Assembly: GCF_010645215.1 (NCBI RefSeq)
Contig: NZ_JAAGNW010000027.1
Coordinates: forward strand, 12,140-49,336
Direction of reading: 5' to 3'
Length of the DNA: 37,197 bases
Source of the DNA: Burkholderia multivorans
GTDB taxonomy: Bacteria > Pseudomonadota > Gammaproteobacteria > Burkholderiales > Burkholderiaceae
Every line of letters starts with the position of its first letter. Position 1 is the first letter of the stretch. The notes beneath the pieces are model-generated. The model worked only from the letters and a program-made list of their open reading frames with translations, did not search any database and had not been told where the DNA came from. This document shows positions 1-8,695 of the stretch, one piece after another. The translations under genes were made by a program, and so were the position numbers.

Positions 1-1
1 G

Positions 2-100
2 CGCATCGCCACCGCGCCCGTCCCGCTGATCGAGCAGCTGCGCCACTACCAGCCGCCCGCGCGCGACAAGTGGGAAGCCGCCCCGCCGCAACCTGCCTGA
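2..100 (+). CDS. C-terminal tail of an unidentified protein (5' end outside window)
   Basis: An open frame enters from the left edge and ends at TGA 98-100, giving 32 residues rich in Pro and Ala that end in ...PPQPA. The frame keeps the G/C third-position bias of the flanking genes, so it is probably the end of a real upstream gene on the same strand. It lies 40 bases before the SDR gene and could be cotranscribed with it. The tail is too short to assign a family. Confidence 0.5.
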   Translation, partial: RIATAPVPLIEQLRHYQPPARDKWEAAPPQPA

Positions 101-140
101 CCCCGCGCGCCGCCGCGCAACCTCTCCCGGGAACCCCGTC

Positions 141-899
141 ATGACGTCAGCCCTCCGCAAGGTCGTCCTCATCACCGGCGCGAGCCGCGGCATCGGGCGC
201 GCCGCCGCGCTGCTCGCGGGCGAGCGCGGCTGGGCGGTCGGCGTCAACTACGCGCGCGACGAAGCCGCCGCCCGCGACACCGCCGACGCGGTGCGCGCGG
301 CAGGCGGCGACGCCTGCCTCGTGCGCGGCGACGTCGCCGTCGAGGCCGACGTGATCGCGATGTTCGACGCGGTCGAGGCCGCGTTCGGCCGCCTCGACGC
401 GCTCGTCAACAACGCCGGCATCGTCGCCCCGTCGCTGCCGCTCGCCGAGATGTCGGCCGAGCGCCTCGCGCGGATGTTCGACGTCAACGTGCTGGGCGCC
501 TACCTGTGCGCGCGGGAAGCCGCGCGCCGCCTGTCGACCGACCGCGGCGGCCCCGGCGGTGCGATCGTCAATGTCTCGTCGATCGCCTCACGGCTCGGCT
601 CGCCGAACGAATACGTCGACTACGCGGGCTCGAAGGGCGCGGTGGACACGCTCACGCTCGGCCTCGCCAAGGAACTCGGCCCGCGCGGCGTGCGCGTGAA
701 CGCAGTGCGGCCGGGCCTGATCGATACCGAGATCCATGCGAGCGGCGGCCAACCGGGCCGCGCCGAACGGCTCGGCGCGCAGACCCCGCTCGGCCGCGCC
801 GGCACTGCGCGGGAGGTCGCCGAGGCCATCGTGTGGCTGCTCGACGACGCGGCCTCCTATGTGACCGGCACGCTCGTCGACGTCGGCGGCGGCCGCTGA
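141..899 (+). CDS. SDR family NAD(P)-dependent oxidoreductase
   Basis: This 252-residue protein is a classical short-chain dehydrogenase/reductase. It has the N-terminal cofactor motif TGASRGIG (residues 12-19), NNAG (90-93), catalytic Ser near 147 and YAGSK with Tyr161 and Lys165, so the whole catalytic set is present. The C-terminal part ends in a typical VTGTLVDVGGG segment. Length and motifs fit the FabG/glucose-dehydrogenase-like group (3-oxoacyl-ACP or sugar/alcohol reductases), but the substrate cannot be read from the sequence. Arg/Asn-type residues after the second beta strand (VNYARD) suggest NADPH preference, which is inference. The ATG at 141 has GGGAA about 9 bases upstream. The following gene is a glycosyltransferase after a 203-base gap, so it is probably a separate transcription unit. 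Confidence 0.93.
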   Translation: MTSALRKVVLITGASRGIGRAAALLAGERGWAVGVNYARDEAAARDTADAVRAAGGDACLVRGDVAVEADVIAMFDAVEAAFGRLDALVNNAGIVAPSLPLAEMSAERLARMFDVNVLGAYLCAREAARRLSTDRGGPGGAIVNVSSIASRLGSPNEYVDYAGSKGAVDTLTLGLAKELGPRGVRVNAVRPGLIDTEIHASGGQPGRAERLGAQTPLGRAGTAREVAEAIVWLLDDAASYVTGTLVDVGGGR

Positions 900-1000
900 G
901 CGGCGGCGGCGCGCCCTCTGCATTACAAGTACCCGACGTTGCCGCCCCGCAACAAAACTACACAATCCACACCAATCTCCACGATTTGGCAACAGCTCCT

Positions 1001-1030
1001 GTAAACAACGGTAACAGTTCCGTGGTTTAC
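1001..1030. repeat. Imperfect dyad upstream of the glycosyltransferase gene
   Basis: GTAAACAACGG (1001-1011) faces CCGTGGTTTAC (1020-1030) across an 8-base spacer; 10 of 11 positions pair. It lies in a locally A/T-richer stretch of the 203-base gap (900-1102) between the SDR and glycosyltransferase genes, about 75 bases before the first possible ATG. It could be an operator or part of a promoter. TTGGCA at 986-991 is a possible -35 element but no convincing -10 was found. No other structure was seen in this gap. Confidence 0.35.
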
Positions 1031-1102
1031 TAGCGACCATCGCGGCGGCGTCGCCGCGCGCTGTCATCGCCGGCCTCCCGGGCAACGTGCGCCGGCAGGC
1101 CC

Positions 1103-3010
1103 ATGCAGCCTCGTCACACACACCAGAGATTCTTCCAGATGCAGGGAACCACAGCTCCCGGCCGGCGGCGCACGCCCGTGCCCGCGCAGGCTGATCCTGT
1201 CCGCTCGGCCGACGACGTCGCCACGCCGGCGCCCGCCGGCTTCGCCGCCGGCGCGCCCGCGACGGGCGCTGCACCGCGCGCGATCTCGTGGTCGGGGCTG
1301 CGCGCCTGGCTGATCGTCACCGCGCTGCTGTGCGCCTACCTGCTGCCGGGCGTGCTCGGCCACGATCCGTGGAAGCAGGACGAGACCTATACGTTCGGCA
1401 TCATCCAGCACATGCTCGAAAGCGGCGATCTCGTGGTGCCGACCAACGCCGGCCAGCCGTTCCTCGAAAAACCACCGCTCTACGACTGGGTGGCCGCCGG
1501 CCTCGCCTGGCTGTTCGGCCGCTTTCTGCCGCTGCACGACGCGGCGCGCCTCGCGAGCGCGCTGTTCGCCGGGCTCGCGTTCGTTTTCACCGCGCGCGCG
1601 GCCCGCGTGGCGACCGGCGCGCGCAGCTGGCACGCGCTCGAGGTGATCGGTCCCGCCGCGCTGTGCGCGGGAACGCTCGTCGTGGTCAAGCACACGCACG
1701 ACATGATGACCGACGTCGCGCTGATGGCCGGCGCCGCGATCGGCTTCTGCGGCCTGCTCGAACTGGTGGTCCAGCGCATACGCGACGCGCGCGCCGACAC
1801 GCTCGGCGAGCCGCGCCGCACGGCCGGCCGGTTCGCCGCGCCGCTGTTCGGCGCAGGCGTCGGCGTCGCGCTGATGTCGAAAGGCCTGTTCGTGCCGCTC
1901 GTGTTCGCGGCCACCGTCTGCGCGGTGCTCGTGCTCTACCCGGCCTGCCGCAGCCGCGCATTCTTCAAGTCGCTCGGCATCGCCGCGCTCGCGTGCGCGC
2001 CGTTTGCGCTGATCTGGCCGACCGCCCTGTTCCTGCGCTCGGAATCGCTGTTCCTCGTATGGTTCTGGGAAAACAACGTCGGCCGCTTCTTCGGCTTCTC
2101 CGTGCCGATGCTCGGCGCCGAGAACGACAAGCCGCTGTTCATCTGGCGCGCGATGCTGACGGTCGGCTTCCCGGTCGGCCCGCTCGCCGTCGTCGCGCTC
2201 GCGCGCGGCGCGTGGCGCGACTGGCATGCGCCGCGCGGCGCGCTGCCGATGGTGTTCGCCGGCGTCGGGATGGTCGTGCTGCACATGGCCGCGACCTCCC
2301 GCCAGCTCTACATCCTGCCGTTCATCGCCCCGCTGTCGCTGGTCGCCGCGCAGGCGATCGCGCGCCTCCCGCAACGCCTGCACACCGGCTGGGACTACCT
2401 GAGCCGCGTGCTGTTCGGCGCCACCGCGGTGCTCGCCTGGCTGATCTGGTCGCTGATGGCCGATCCGAGCGCATCGCACGCGAGCCTGAGCTGGCTCGGC
2501 CGCTGGCTGCCGCTCGACTGGACGATGCCGATCGAGCCCGCGCTCGTGATCGCTGCGCTCGCGCTGACGATCGGCTGGCTGTGGCTGCTGCCGTCGCTGC
2601 GCCTCGCCGGCAAGTGGCGCGGCGCGCTGTCGTGGGCCGCGGGCGTGCTGCTCGCGTGGGGGCTCGTCTACACGCTGCTGCTGCCGTGGCTCGACGTCGC
2701 GAAGAGCTACCGCTCGGTGTACGACGACCTGAACCGCCATCTCGCGATCGAATGGAACGACGGCGACTGCATGGCGAGCCTCGGCCTCGGCGAATCGGAA
2801 GCGCCGATGCTGTACTACTTCTCCGGGATTCTCCATGCGCCGCTCGGCCAGCCCGATGCACGCGCGTGCACCTGGCTGATCGTGCAGGGCCTGCGCGCGC
2901 AGACCCCGACCCTCGATCCGGAATGGAAGCCGTTCTGGTCGGGCGCACGCCCCGGCGACAACGAGGAACTGCTGCGCGTCTACGTGCGCACGCCCGCCGC
3001 GTCGCACTGA
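1103..3010 (+). CDS. Membrane glycosyltransferase, family 39 / ArnT-like
   Basis: This 635-residue integral membrane protein has about ten or more hydrophobic segments from residue 66 on. The first periplasmic loop carries DPWKQDE (Asp88, Asp93-Glu94), and KPPLYDW follows at 123-129. An acidic pair followed by a KPP-type loop is typical of lipid-linked-sugar glycosyltransferases of the GT39/GT83 (PMT/ArnT) superfamily, which move a sugar from undecaprenyl phosphate to an acceptor on the periplasmic side. The acceptor (lipid A, protein or glycan) is unknown. No other polysaccharide or lipid A gene is adjacent. The first ~60 residues are a Pro/Ala-rich cytoplasmic tail, and an alternative ATG at 1139 would trim 12 residues; neither start has a strong Shine-Dalgarno. 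A terminator follows at 3027-3059. Confidence 0.85.
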   Translation: MQPRHTHQRFFQMQGTTAPGRRRTPVPAQADPVRSADDVATPAPAGFAAGAPATGAAPRAISWSGLRAWLIVTALLCAYLLPGVLGHDPWKQDETYTFGIIQHMLESGDLVVPTNAGQPFLEKPPLYDWVAAGLAWLFGRFLPLHDAARLASALFAGLAFVFTARAARVATGARSWHALEVIGPAALCAGTLVVVKHTHDMMTDVALMAGAAIGFCGLLELVVQRIRDARADTLGEPRRTAGRFAAPLFGAGVGVALMSKGLFVPLVFAATVCAVLVLYPACRSRAFFKSLGIAALACAPFALIWPTALFLRSESLFLVWFWENNVGRFFGFSVPMLGAENDKPLFIWRAMLTVGFPVGPLAVVALARGAWRDWHAPRGALPMVFAGVGMVVLHMAATSRQLYILPFIAPLSLVAAQAIARLPQRLHTGWDYLSRVLFGATAVLAWLIWSLMADPSASHASLSWLGRWLPLDWTMPIEPALVIAALALTIGWLWLLPSLRLAGKWRGALSWAAGVLLAWGLVYTLLLPWLDVAKSYRSVYDDLNRHLAIEWNDGDCMASLGLGESEAPMLYYFSGILHAPLGQPDARACTWLIVQGLRAQTPTLDPEWKPFWSGARPGDNEELLRVYVRTPAASH

Positions 3011-3026
3011 TCCGACCGCCTCCCCC

Positions 3027-3059
3027 GCCCGGCCGCCTGACCTGCTGCCGGGCTTTTTT
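3027..3059 (+). terminator. Rho-independent terminator of the glycosyltransferase gene
   Basis: GCCCGGC (3027-3033) pairs with GCCGGGC (3047-3053), giving a 7-bp GC stem, and six T follow immediately (3054-3059). It sits 17 bases after the glycosyltransferase stop and just before the convergent DUF924 stop. Confidence 0.85.
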
Positions 3060-3069
3060 ACGTCCGTCG

Positions 3070-3696
3070 TCAGAACGACGAACCGGGTTCGCGCAGGAAG
3101 GCCTGCTCGGCGTCGCTCGACGGCCGACCGAGGATCGCGTTGCGATGCGGGAAGCGGCCGAAGCGCGCGATCACGTCCGCGTGCTTGAGCGCGAAGTCGT
3201 AGTAGCCCGCGCACCCCGCCTCGTGACGGATCTGCTCGCACAGGCGCACCGCCTCGCGCTGGCTGGCGGCCGTCTCGTCATGCTCGAACGGCAGGTAGGC
3301 GAACGCGCGCTGGTGCGGGCTCGGCAGCAGGGCGTCGTCGCCGCGCGCGACCAGCGCGCGCGCCTGGGCGAGCGCGGCGGCGTCGGCGGCGAACGCGCGC
3401 GGCGTGCCGCGATGGATGTTGCGCGAGAACTGATCGAGCAGCACGATCAGCGCCAATGCGCCGAGCGGCGTATCGCGCCAGGCCTCGCACGCGCCGTCGC
3501 AAGCCGCGTCGAGCAACGCGCCGAAGCGCTCGCGCAGCGTCGCGTCGAGCGCCGGGCCGCCGTTGAACCAGATCTTGCGTGTCGTGCCGAAAGCGGCCTC
3601 GTGCGGCGCGCCGAACCAGAAGTCCAGCACCTCGCGCGCACGCGGATCGAGCGCCGCATGATCGCGGCGCCAGTCGTAGTCCTTGCGTTCCGTCAT
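3070..3696 (-). CDS. DUF924 family protein
   Basis: The 208-residue protein starts MTERKDYDWRR and carries the DUF924 signatures: VLDFWFG near the N-terminus, a KIWF segment, a central ALIVLLDQFSRNIHRGTPRAFA block and PFEHDE in the C-terminal third. The family folds like a TPR-type helical protein; its function is not established. The ATG (3694-3696) overlaps the TGA of the upstream alanyl-tRNA editing gene by ATGA, so the two are translationally coupled. The frame stays open further upstream, but that part has the composition of a shadow of the editing gene and was left out. It ends 11 bases from a convergent terminator. Confidence 0.88.
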   Translation of the reverse strand: MTERKDYDWRRDHAALDPRAREVLDFWFGAPHEAAFGTTRKIWFNGGPALDATLRERFGALLDAACDGACEAWRDTPLGALALIVLLDQFSRNIHRGTPRAFAADAAALAQARALVARGDDALLPSPHQRAFAYLPFEHDETAASQREAVRLCEQIRHEAGCAGYYDFALKHADVIARFGRFPHRNAILGRPSSDAEQAFLREPGSSF

Positions 3697-4427
3697 TCGA
3701 CCAGCTCCAGGACGAGACGGCGCGTGCGCGCGCTCTTCTTCTCGAGCTTCGCGACGCGCAGCGTGCCGACCTCGCCGGTATCGCGCACGTGCGTGCCGCC
3801 GCACGGCTGCAGGTCGACCGACTCGATTCTCAGCAGGCGCACCCGGCCGAGACCCTGCGGCGGCTTCACGCTCATCGTGCGCACCAGTTCGGGGCGAGCG
3901 GCCATGTCCTCGTCGGTGATCCATTCGATCGACACCGGGTGCCGGCCGCGCACCAGCGCGTCGAGACGCGCCTCGACGTGCGCGCGCTCGATCGGCTCGA
4001 CCGTCGCGAAATCGATCCGCACATAGTCGGCCGTCACGCTGCAGCCGTCGACCGGATACGGCAGCACGGCGCAGGCCAGATGCCCCGCCGTGTGCAGGCG
4101 CATGTGCCGGTGCCGGCGCGCCCAGTCGATCTCGGCCACCACCCGCTCGCCCGGGTTCAAGCCCGCGAGCAACGCGTCCTGGTCCGGCGCAGGCACGTGC
4201 AGCGCATCGTCGGGCGTCGCGCCCTCGAAGCGCGCCTTGCGCGTGTCCGCGATCACGATCACCGTGCCGTCGGCGCGCGTCAGCGTACCGCTGTCGCCCG
4301 CCTGGCCGCCGCCGAGCGGGTAGAACACCGTCTGGTCGAGCCGGATGCCGGTCTCGTCGACCGCCGTCACCGTCGCCTCGCAGCGCAGCAGGTAGGCGTC
4401 TTCGCGGAACAATGCGCGCGTCGTCAT
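3693..4427 (-). CDS. Alanyl-tRNA editing protein (AlaX family)
   Basis: The 244-residue protein resembles the editing domain of alanyl-tRNA synthetase and hydrolyses mischarged tRNA-Ala (Ser or Gly) in trans. The N-terminal domain has FYPLGGGQAGDSG (35-47). The zinc/catalytic site is visible as HTAGH (112-116) plus CGGTH (209-213), which supplies the Cys and His ligands. The size fits the longer AlaX type (AlaX-M), which keeps the glycine-rich motif and lacks the C-Ala domain. The start was taken at ATG 4425-4427 because the conserved fold begins within ten residues of it. It is 104 bases downstream of the globin gene and overlaps DUF924 by four bases. Confidence 0.92.
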   Translation of the reverse strand: MTTRALFREDAYLLRCEATVTAVDETGIRLDQTVFYPLGGGQAGDSGTLTRADGTVIVIADTRKARFEGATPDDALHVPAPDQDALLAGLNPGERVVAEIDWARRHRHMRLHTAGHLACAVLPYPVDGCSVTADYVRIDFATVEPIERAHVEARLDALVRGRHPVSIEWITDEDMAARPELVRTMSVKPPQGLGRVRLLRIESVDLQPCGGTHVRDTGEVGTLRVAKLEKKSARTRRLVLELVE

Positions 4428-4531
4428 GGTCAAGCCTCGTCGATCGTGGGGAGAAAGGTCGAGCCTAGCGCGCGCGCCGCGCCGGCGACAGGCTCGCCCT
4501 GCGCGCCGCGCGGCGGCGGTGTGCCGGTGGA

Positions 4532-4942
4532 TCAACCGGGCCGGTTGCGCATCCAGTCCGCCGTCTCGTAGAAGGAATGCATGAGCCGCACCCGCAGCGG
4601 CTCGTCGAGCCCGCCGTCCTCCATCGCCCAGGCCATGCAGCGCAGCCATTGATCGCGCTCCGACGAGGCGATCGGGAACGGCAGGTGGCGCGCCCGCAGG
4701 CGCGGGTGCCCGAAGCGGCTGATGTAGTGGTCGGGACCGCCGAGCCAGCCGCACAGGAACCAGAACAGCTTGTCGCGCGAGCCGTCGAGCGACGGCGGAT
4801 GCAGCGCGCGGATCCCGGCGAACTCGGGTTCGAGATCCATGAGGTCGTAGAAACGGTCGACCAGCTCGCGCACGCGCGCCTCGCCGCCCACGAGTTCGAA
4901 CGCCGTCGGTTGCGACGGCGCGTCTTCGGTTACATCGGTCAT
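4532..4942 (-). CDS. Group II truncated haemoglobin
   Basis: The 136-residue protein has the 2/2 globin fold signatures: a PTAFELVGGEARVRELVDRFY N-terminal helix region (split here over residues 13-32), a FWFLCGWLGGP segment and the proximal-His region YISRFGHPRLRARHLPFPI (His near residue 79), followed by a Trp-rich helix (DQWLRCMAW). These are typical of group II (O-type) bacterial globins, which bind O2 and are linked to NO/peroxide detoxification or redox chemistry; the exact role here is unknown. It lies 48 bases downstream of the FtsX-like permease on the same strand and is probably cotranscribed. Confidence 0.93.
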   Translation of the reverse strand: MTDVTEDAPSQPTAFELVGGEARVRELVDRFYDLMDLEPEFAGIRALHPPSLDGSRDKLFWFLCGWLGGPDHYISRFGHPRLRARHLPFPIASSERDQWLRCMAWAMEDGGLDEPLRVRLMHSFYETADWMRNRPG

Positions 4943-4990
4943 ACGGAATTCGCCCTGCCCAGCAAAAAAACGTCAACGATACCGCAATGC

Positions 4991-7555
4991 TCACGCATCG
5001 CGCAGCGCCTGCAGCGCCGGCTGCGCCAGCACACGACGCAGGCCCAGCCAGCCGGCGAGCCCCGCGCAGGCCACGCCGGCCGCGATGCCGGCCGGCACCA
5101 GCCAGGGATTGAACACGAGCTGGAAATCGAACACGCGCGTCGCCAGCACGCTGCCGATCGCGAGCGCGCCCGCGGCCGCCATCGCGCCTGCAAGCACGCC
5201 CACCACGATGAACTCGGCGCGCTGCACCGCGCCCACCTGCGCACGCGAGGCGCCGAGCGCGCGCAGCAGCGCCGCCTCGCGCATCCGCTCGTCGCGGGTC
5301 CCGGCCAGCGCCGCGTACAGCACCAGCACGCCGGCCGCGAGCGTGAAGCCGAACAGGAACTGCACCGCGCCGATCACCTGCAGCAGCACCCGCTGCAGCT
5401 GCGCGAGAATCGGCGCGATGTCGATCGCGGTGATGTTCGGATACTGCACGATCAGGCTGTCGAGCACGCGCTGTTGGCCCGGCGGCAGGTGGAAGCTCGT
5501 GATGTAGGTCGCCGGGAAGTCGCGCAGCGCGGCGGGCGGCATCAGCACGAAGAAGTTGACCTTGAACGAGCCCCAGTCGAGCTTGCGCACGCTCGTGACC
5601 GGCGCGTCCACCGTGAGCCCCGTGACGTCGAAGCGCAGACGGTCGCCGGGCCCCACGCCGAGCGTTTTCGCGAGGCCCGCCTCGATCGAGATCTGCGGCG
5701 TAGCCGCCGCGCCGTACCACGCGCCGGCGGTGATCCGGTTGTCGTCGGGCAGCTGCGTCGTATAGGACAGGTTGAATTCGCGGTCGACCAGACGGCGCGC
5801 GTCGTCGCGCTTGTAGTCGTCGGGATTGACCGGCTTGCCGTTCACCGCGACCAGGCGGCCGCGCACCATCGGCTCGAGCGCGACCGAGGTCACGCCGTGC
5901 GCGCCCAGATACGCCGCGACCGCATCGTGCTGGTCGGGCTGGATGTCGATCAGGAACTGGTTCGGCGCGTCGGGCGGCGTCGACTGGCGCCAGCCCGCGA
6001 CGAGATCGTTGCGGGTCACCGAGATCAGCAGCAGGCACATCAGGCCGAGCGCGAGCGCGGTGATCTGCAGCGCGCTCGCCGCCCCGCGCCGATGCAGCGA
6101 CGCGAGCGCATAGCGCCAGCCGAACCCCGCCCCGACCCGGCCGCCCCGCACGGCGCGCGCGCCGGCCAGCAGCGCGAGCCGGGCCAGCAGCGTGAACAGG
6201 ACGAGCCCACCCGCGAAGCCGCCCGCGACGATCAGGCCGAGCCTCAGGTTGCCCGCGGCCAGGATCAGCAGCCCCGCGAACAGCGCGACGCCGAAACCGT
6301 AGCCGAGCCACGCGGTGCGGGCCGCCTCGCCCCACTCGCGGCGCAGCACGCGCACCGGCGGCACGCGCGTGAGCGGCACCAGCGGCGGCAGCGCGAACCC
6401 CAGCAGCAGCACGAGCCCCGCCGCGATGCCGACCGCTGCGGGCCAGACCGTCGGCGCCGGCAGGGCCACCTCGATCAGGCTGCCGAGCGCGCCCAGCAGC
6501 ACCCGATGCCCCACGTAGCCGAGCGCCGCGCCGAGTAGGCCGCCCGCGAGCCCCAGCAGCGTGAACTCGATCGCGAACAGCGCACCGAGCGTGCGGCGGC
6601 TCGCACCGAGGCAGCGCATCGCCGCGCAGCCGTCGAGATGGCGCCGCATGTAGCGCTGAGCGGCCATCGCGATCGCCACCGCCGCGAGCAGGGCGGTCAG
6701 CAGCGCGACGAGCGTCAGGAAATGGCGGGCGCGGTCGAGCGTCTGGCGCACCTGCGGCTGCCCTTCCCGCAGCGATTCGAGCGCGACGCCGCGCAGCCGG
6801 CCGCCGTCGACGCGCGCATGCGCGTAGCGCTCGAAGCGGCCGATCGCCGCCTCGTCGCCGGCGACGAGCAGCCGGTAGGTCACCCGGCTGCCGTAGGCGA
6901 TCAACCCGGTGGACGCAAGCTCGTCGTCGCGCAGCATCACGCGCGGGGAAAAGTTGACGAAGGAAAAGCCGCGATCGAGCTCGCGGGCGATCGCCGCGCT
7001 CACCACGAAAGTGCGGCTGCCGACCCGCAGCGGATCGCCGACCCGCAGATGCAGCGCATCGAGCAGCGCCGGATCGGCCCATACGGTGCCGGGCGCGGGA
7101 ATCGTCGCGGCCGTGCGCGCGGGCCGGTTGGCGCCGTCGTCCAGCTCGACCGCGCCCCGCAGCGGATAGCCCGCCGACACCGCCTTCACGGCCGCGAGCC
7201 GCGAGGCGCCGTCGGCGGTGCCGACCATGCTCGGAAACACCGCGGTGGTCGCGGTGCGCAGGCCGAGTGCGCGCGCCTGTTCGATGAATGAAGGATCGAG
7301 CGGGCGATCGCCGCGCACGATGAAATCGGCGCCGATCATCTGGCGCGCGTCGCGCTCGAGCCCCTGGCGCAGCCGGTCGGCCAGGAAACCGACGCTGGTC
7401 AGCGCGGCCACCGCGAGCACCAGCGCGACGATCAGCAGGGTCAGCTCGCCCGCGCGCCAATCGCGCCGCGTCATGCGCACGGCCTGCCGCAGCAGGTCGC
7501 CCCAACCAAAGCGGCGGCCGTGGCCGGCCGCCGTCCCCTCAGCGTGCCGCGTCAA
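4991..7555 (-). CDS. FtsX-like ABC transporter permease (YbbP-type)
   Basis: The protein of about 854 residues has one N-terminal membrane helix (LTLLIVALVLAVAALTSVGF), a large periplasmic domain, a central four-helix FtsX block, a second periplasmic domain and three C-terminal helices ending in a second FtsX block. This double-FtsX layout matches YbbP, the permease of a putative export or lipoprotein-type (MacB/LolCDE class) ABC system. The start was taken at TTG 7555: GGGAG stands about nine bases upstream and the codon overlaps the DUF4126 stop (TTGA). ATG 7474 would give 827 residues but has no Shine-Dalgarno. The cognate ATPase usually lies beside this permease; none is in this window. 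Confidence 0.87.
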   Translation of the reverse strand: MTRHAEGTAAGHGRRFGWGDLLRQAVRMTRRDWRAGELTLLIVALVLAVAALTSVGFLADRLRQGLERDARQMIGADFIVRGDRPLDPSFIEQARALGLRTATTAVFPSMVGTADGASRLAAVKAVSAGYPLRGAVELDDGANRPARTAATIPAPGTVWADPALLDALHLRVGDPLRVGSRTFVVSAAIARELDRGFSFVNFSPRVMLRDDELASTGLIAYGSRVTYRLLVAGDEAAIGRFERYAHARVDGGRLRGVALESLREGQPQVRQTLDRARHFLTLVALLTALLAAVAIAMAAQRYMRRHLDGCAAMRCLGASRRTLGALFAIEFTLLGLAGGLLGAALGYVGHRVLLGALGSLIEVALPAPTVWPAAVGIAAGLVLLLGFALPPLVPLTRVPPVRVLRREWGEAARTAWLGYGFGVALFAGLLILAAGNLRLGLIVAGGFAGGLVLFTLLARLALLAGARAVRGGRVGAGFGWRYALASLHRRGAASALQITALALGLMCLLLISVTRNDLVAGWRQSTPPDAPNQFLIDIQPDQHDAVAAYLGAHGVTSVALEPMVRGRLVAVNGKPVNPDDYKRDDARRLVDREFNLSYTTQLPDDNRITAGAWYGAAATPQISIEAGLAKTLGVGPGDRLRFDVTGLTVDAPVTSVRKLDWGSFKVNFFVLMPPAALRDFPATYITSFHLPPGQQRVLDSLIVQYPNITAIDIAPILAQLQRVLLQVIGAVQFLFGFTLAAGVLVLYAALAGTRDERMREAALLRALGASRAQVGAVQRAEFIVVGVLAGAMAAAGALAIGSVLATRVFDFQLVFNPWLVPAGIAAGVACAGLAGWLGLRRVLAQPALQALRDA

Positions 7556-8169
7556 TCGCGCTTGCTCCCGAATGAATTGAGGCGCGACACCATCTGGTTC
7601 GCCATGCCCCGGAACCCGCCCGACACGCCGCGCCACAGACGCGGCAGCGCCCACACCGAGAACGCGACGAAGCCGATCATCAGCACGATGAACAGCAGCG
7701 GAACGAAGAAGGCGAGCGCGAGCCCGCCGAACACGAGCCCGTCCTCGGTCGTCGAGGCGATCCAGTTCGAGATCGGCTCGGGGGACAGGTTGATCAGCGC
7801 GCGCGTACCGGCCTTCGCGATATGCGCGGAGCCCGCCAGCGTACCGCCCGCGAGGCCCGCGACCGCGAGCACGGCCGGATCGGCATGGCCGAGCGACGCG
7901 GCGGCGAGCACCGCGCCGGCGGGAATCCGGATGAAGGTATGGATCGCGTCCCACAGCGAATCGAACGCGGGGATCTTGTCGGCGAGGAATTCGGCGACCG
8001 CGAGCACCGCGGCGGCGCCGATCACCCACGGCGAGGTGAGCACGGCCAGCGTGTCGGGCAGGTGGACGAGCCCGAGCCGGGCCAGCACGCCGGCGATCAG
8101 CACCGTCAGATAGAGGCGCAGACCGCTCGCCCACGCGAGCCCCGCGCCGAGCGAAATGGCTTCAACCAT
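7552..8169 (-). CDS. DUF4126 domain-containing membrane protein
   Basis: The 205-residue protein has five or so hydrophobic segments: an N-terminal pair (AISLGAGLAWASGLRLYLTV and a following ALLG-type stretch), a middle Ala/Gly-rich block and a strong C-terminal one (LALAFFVPLLFIVLMIGFV). The opening GLRLYLTVL and the internal FLADKIPAFDSLWDAIHTF are DUF4126 hallmarks. Function is unknown. AAGGAGG stands six bases before the ATG, a near-perfect Shine-Dalgarno. It is the first gene of a likely five-gene run (DUF4126, FtsX permease, globin, AlaX, DUF924) and is coupled to the permease by a four-base overlap. Confidence 0.88.
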   Translation of the reverse strand: MVEAISLGAGLAWASGLRLYLTVLIAGVLARLGLVHLPDTLAVLTSPWVIGAAAVLAVAEFLADKIPAFDSLWDAIHTFIRIPAGAVLAAASLGHADPAVLAVAGLAGGTLAGSAHIAKAGTRALINLSPEPISNWIASTTEDGLVFGGLALAFFVPLLFIVLMIGFVAFSVWALPRLWRGVSGGFRGMANQMVSRLNSFGSKRD

Positions 8170-8286
8170 GTGCCGCCTCCTTGCGCGTCACGCGCGTTCG
8201 CCGAAAAGCACCGGGCCCGGCCCGTGAACCGGCCGGCCCCGCGCGGTCACGCGCGCGACCGGGACGATTCCAAAGAATCTCGCTCC

Positions 8287-8292
8287 ATTATA
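8287..8292 (-). promoter_or_regulatory. -10 element (TATAAT) for the DUF4126-led transcription unit
   Basis: Reading the minus strand, a consensus TATAAT lies about 120 bases before the DUF4126 ATG; the -35 region is not well conserved. Between it and the gene is a small dyad (GATTC, CAAA, GAATC, 8266-8279) and then a G/C-rich leader of unknown role. It is the best promoter candidate in the 183-base gap 8170-8352. Confidence 0.5.
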
Positions 8293-8352
8293 GACGCGGC
8301 CTTCCGCCTGCCCTTCGAAACAAACCCGCACGCGGCCGGCGCGCAAGCCGGC

Positions 8353-8673
8353 TCAGTCGGCCGAGGACAGCTTGAGGCCGATCAGGCCGACGAGGATCAG
8401 CAGCGCGCTCGCGACCCGCGCGACGCTCACCGCCTCGCCCATCATGACGATCCCGAAGATGAACGCGCCCACGGCGCCGATGCCGGTCCACACCGCGTAC
8501 GCGGTGCCGAGCGGCAGTTCGCGCATCGCGTACGCGAGCAGGATGAAACTGCCGAGCGCGGTGACGATCGTGAAGATGGAGGGGCCGAGACGGGTGAAGC
8601 CCGCGGAGGATTTCATGCCGGCCGCCCAGGCGACTTCGAGCAGACCGGCTATAAACAGCAAGAACCAGGACAT
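8353..8673 (-). CDS. gdx: SMR family exporter, Gdx/SugE type (guanidinium exporter)
   Basis: The 106-residue protein has the four membrane helices of small multidrug resistance transporters. The first helix carries the essential Glu (GLLEVAWA, Glu13), and [15 protein letters not shown] in the third helix region is the hallmark of the SugE/Gdx branch, which exports guanidinium in exchange for protons. It works as an antiparallel dimer in the inner membrane. The assignment is strengthened by the guanidine-II riboswitch directly upstream. The start at ATG 8671-8673 matches the family's MSW N-terminus. No purine-rich Shine-Dalgarno precedes it; the bases before the ATG are CCCCTC, which matters for the riboswitch (see findings). 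Confidence 0.95.
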   Translation of the reverse strand: MSWFLLFIAGLLEVAWAAGMKSSAGFTRLGPSIFTIVTALGSFILLAYAMRELPLGTAYAVWTGIGAVGAFIFGIVMMGEAVSVARVASALLILVGLIGLKLSSAD

Positions 8674-8695
8674 GAGGGGATTCGATTGATCGGAT

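Noticed and set aside
1288-4026. A 900-codon plus-strand frame across the glycosyltransferase and DUF924 genes
   Set aside because: Low-complexity Arg/Ala/Pro composition, crosses a clear terminator at 3027-3059 and overlaps recognised genes in other frames.
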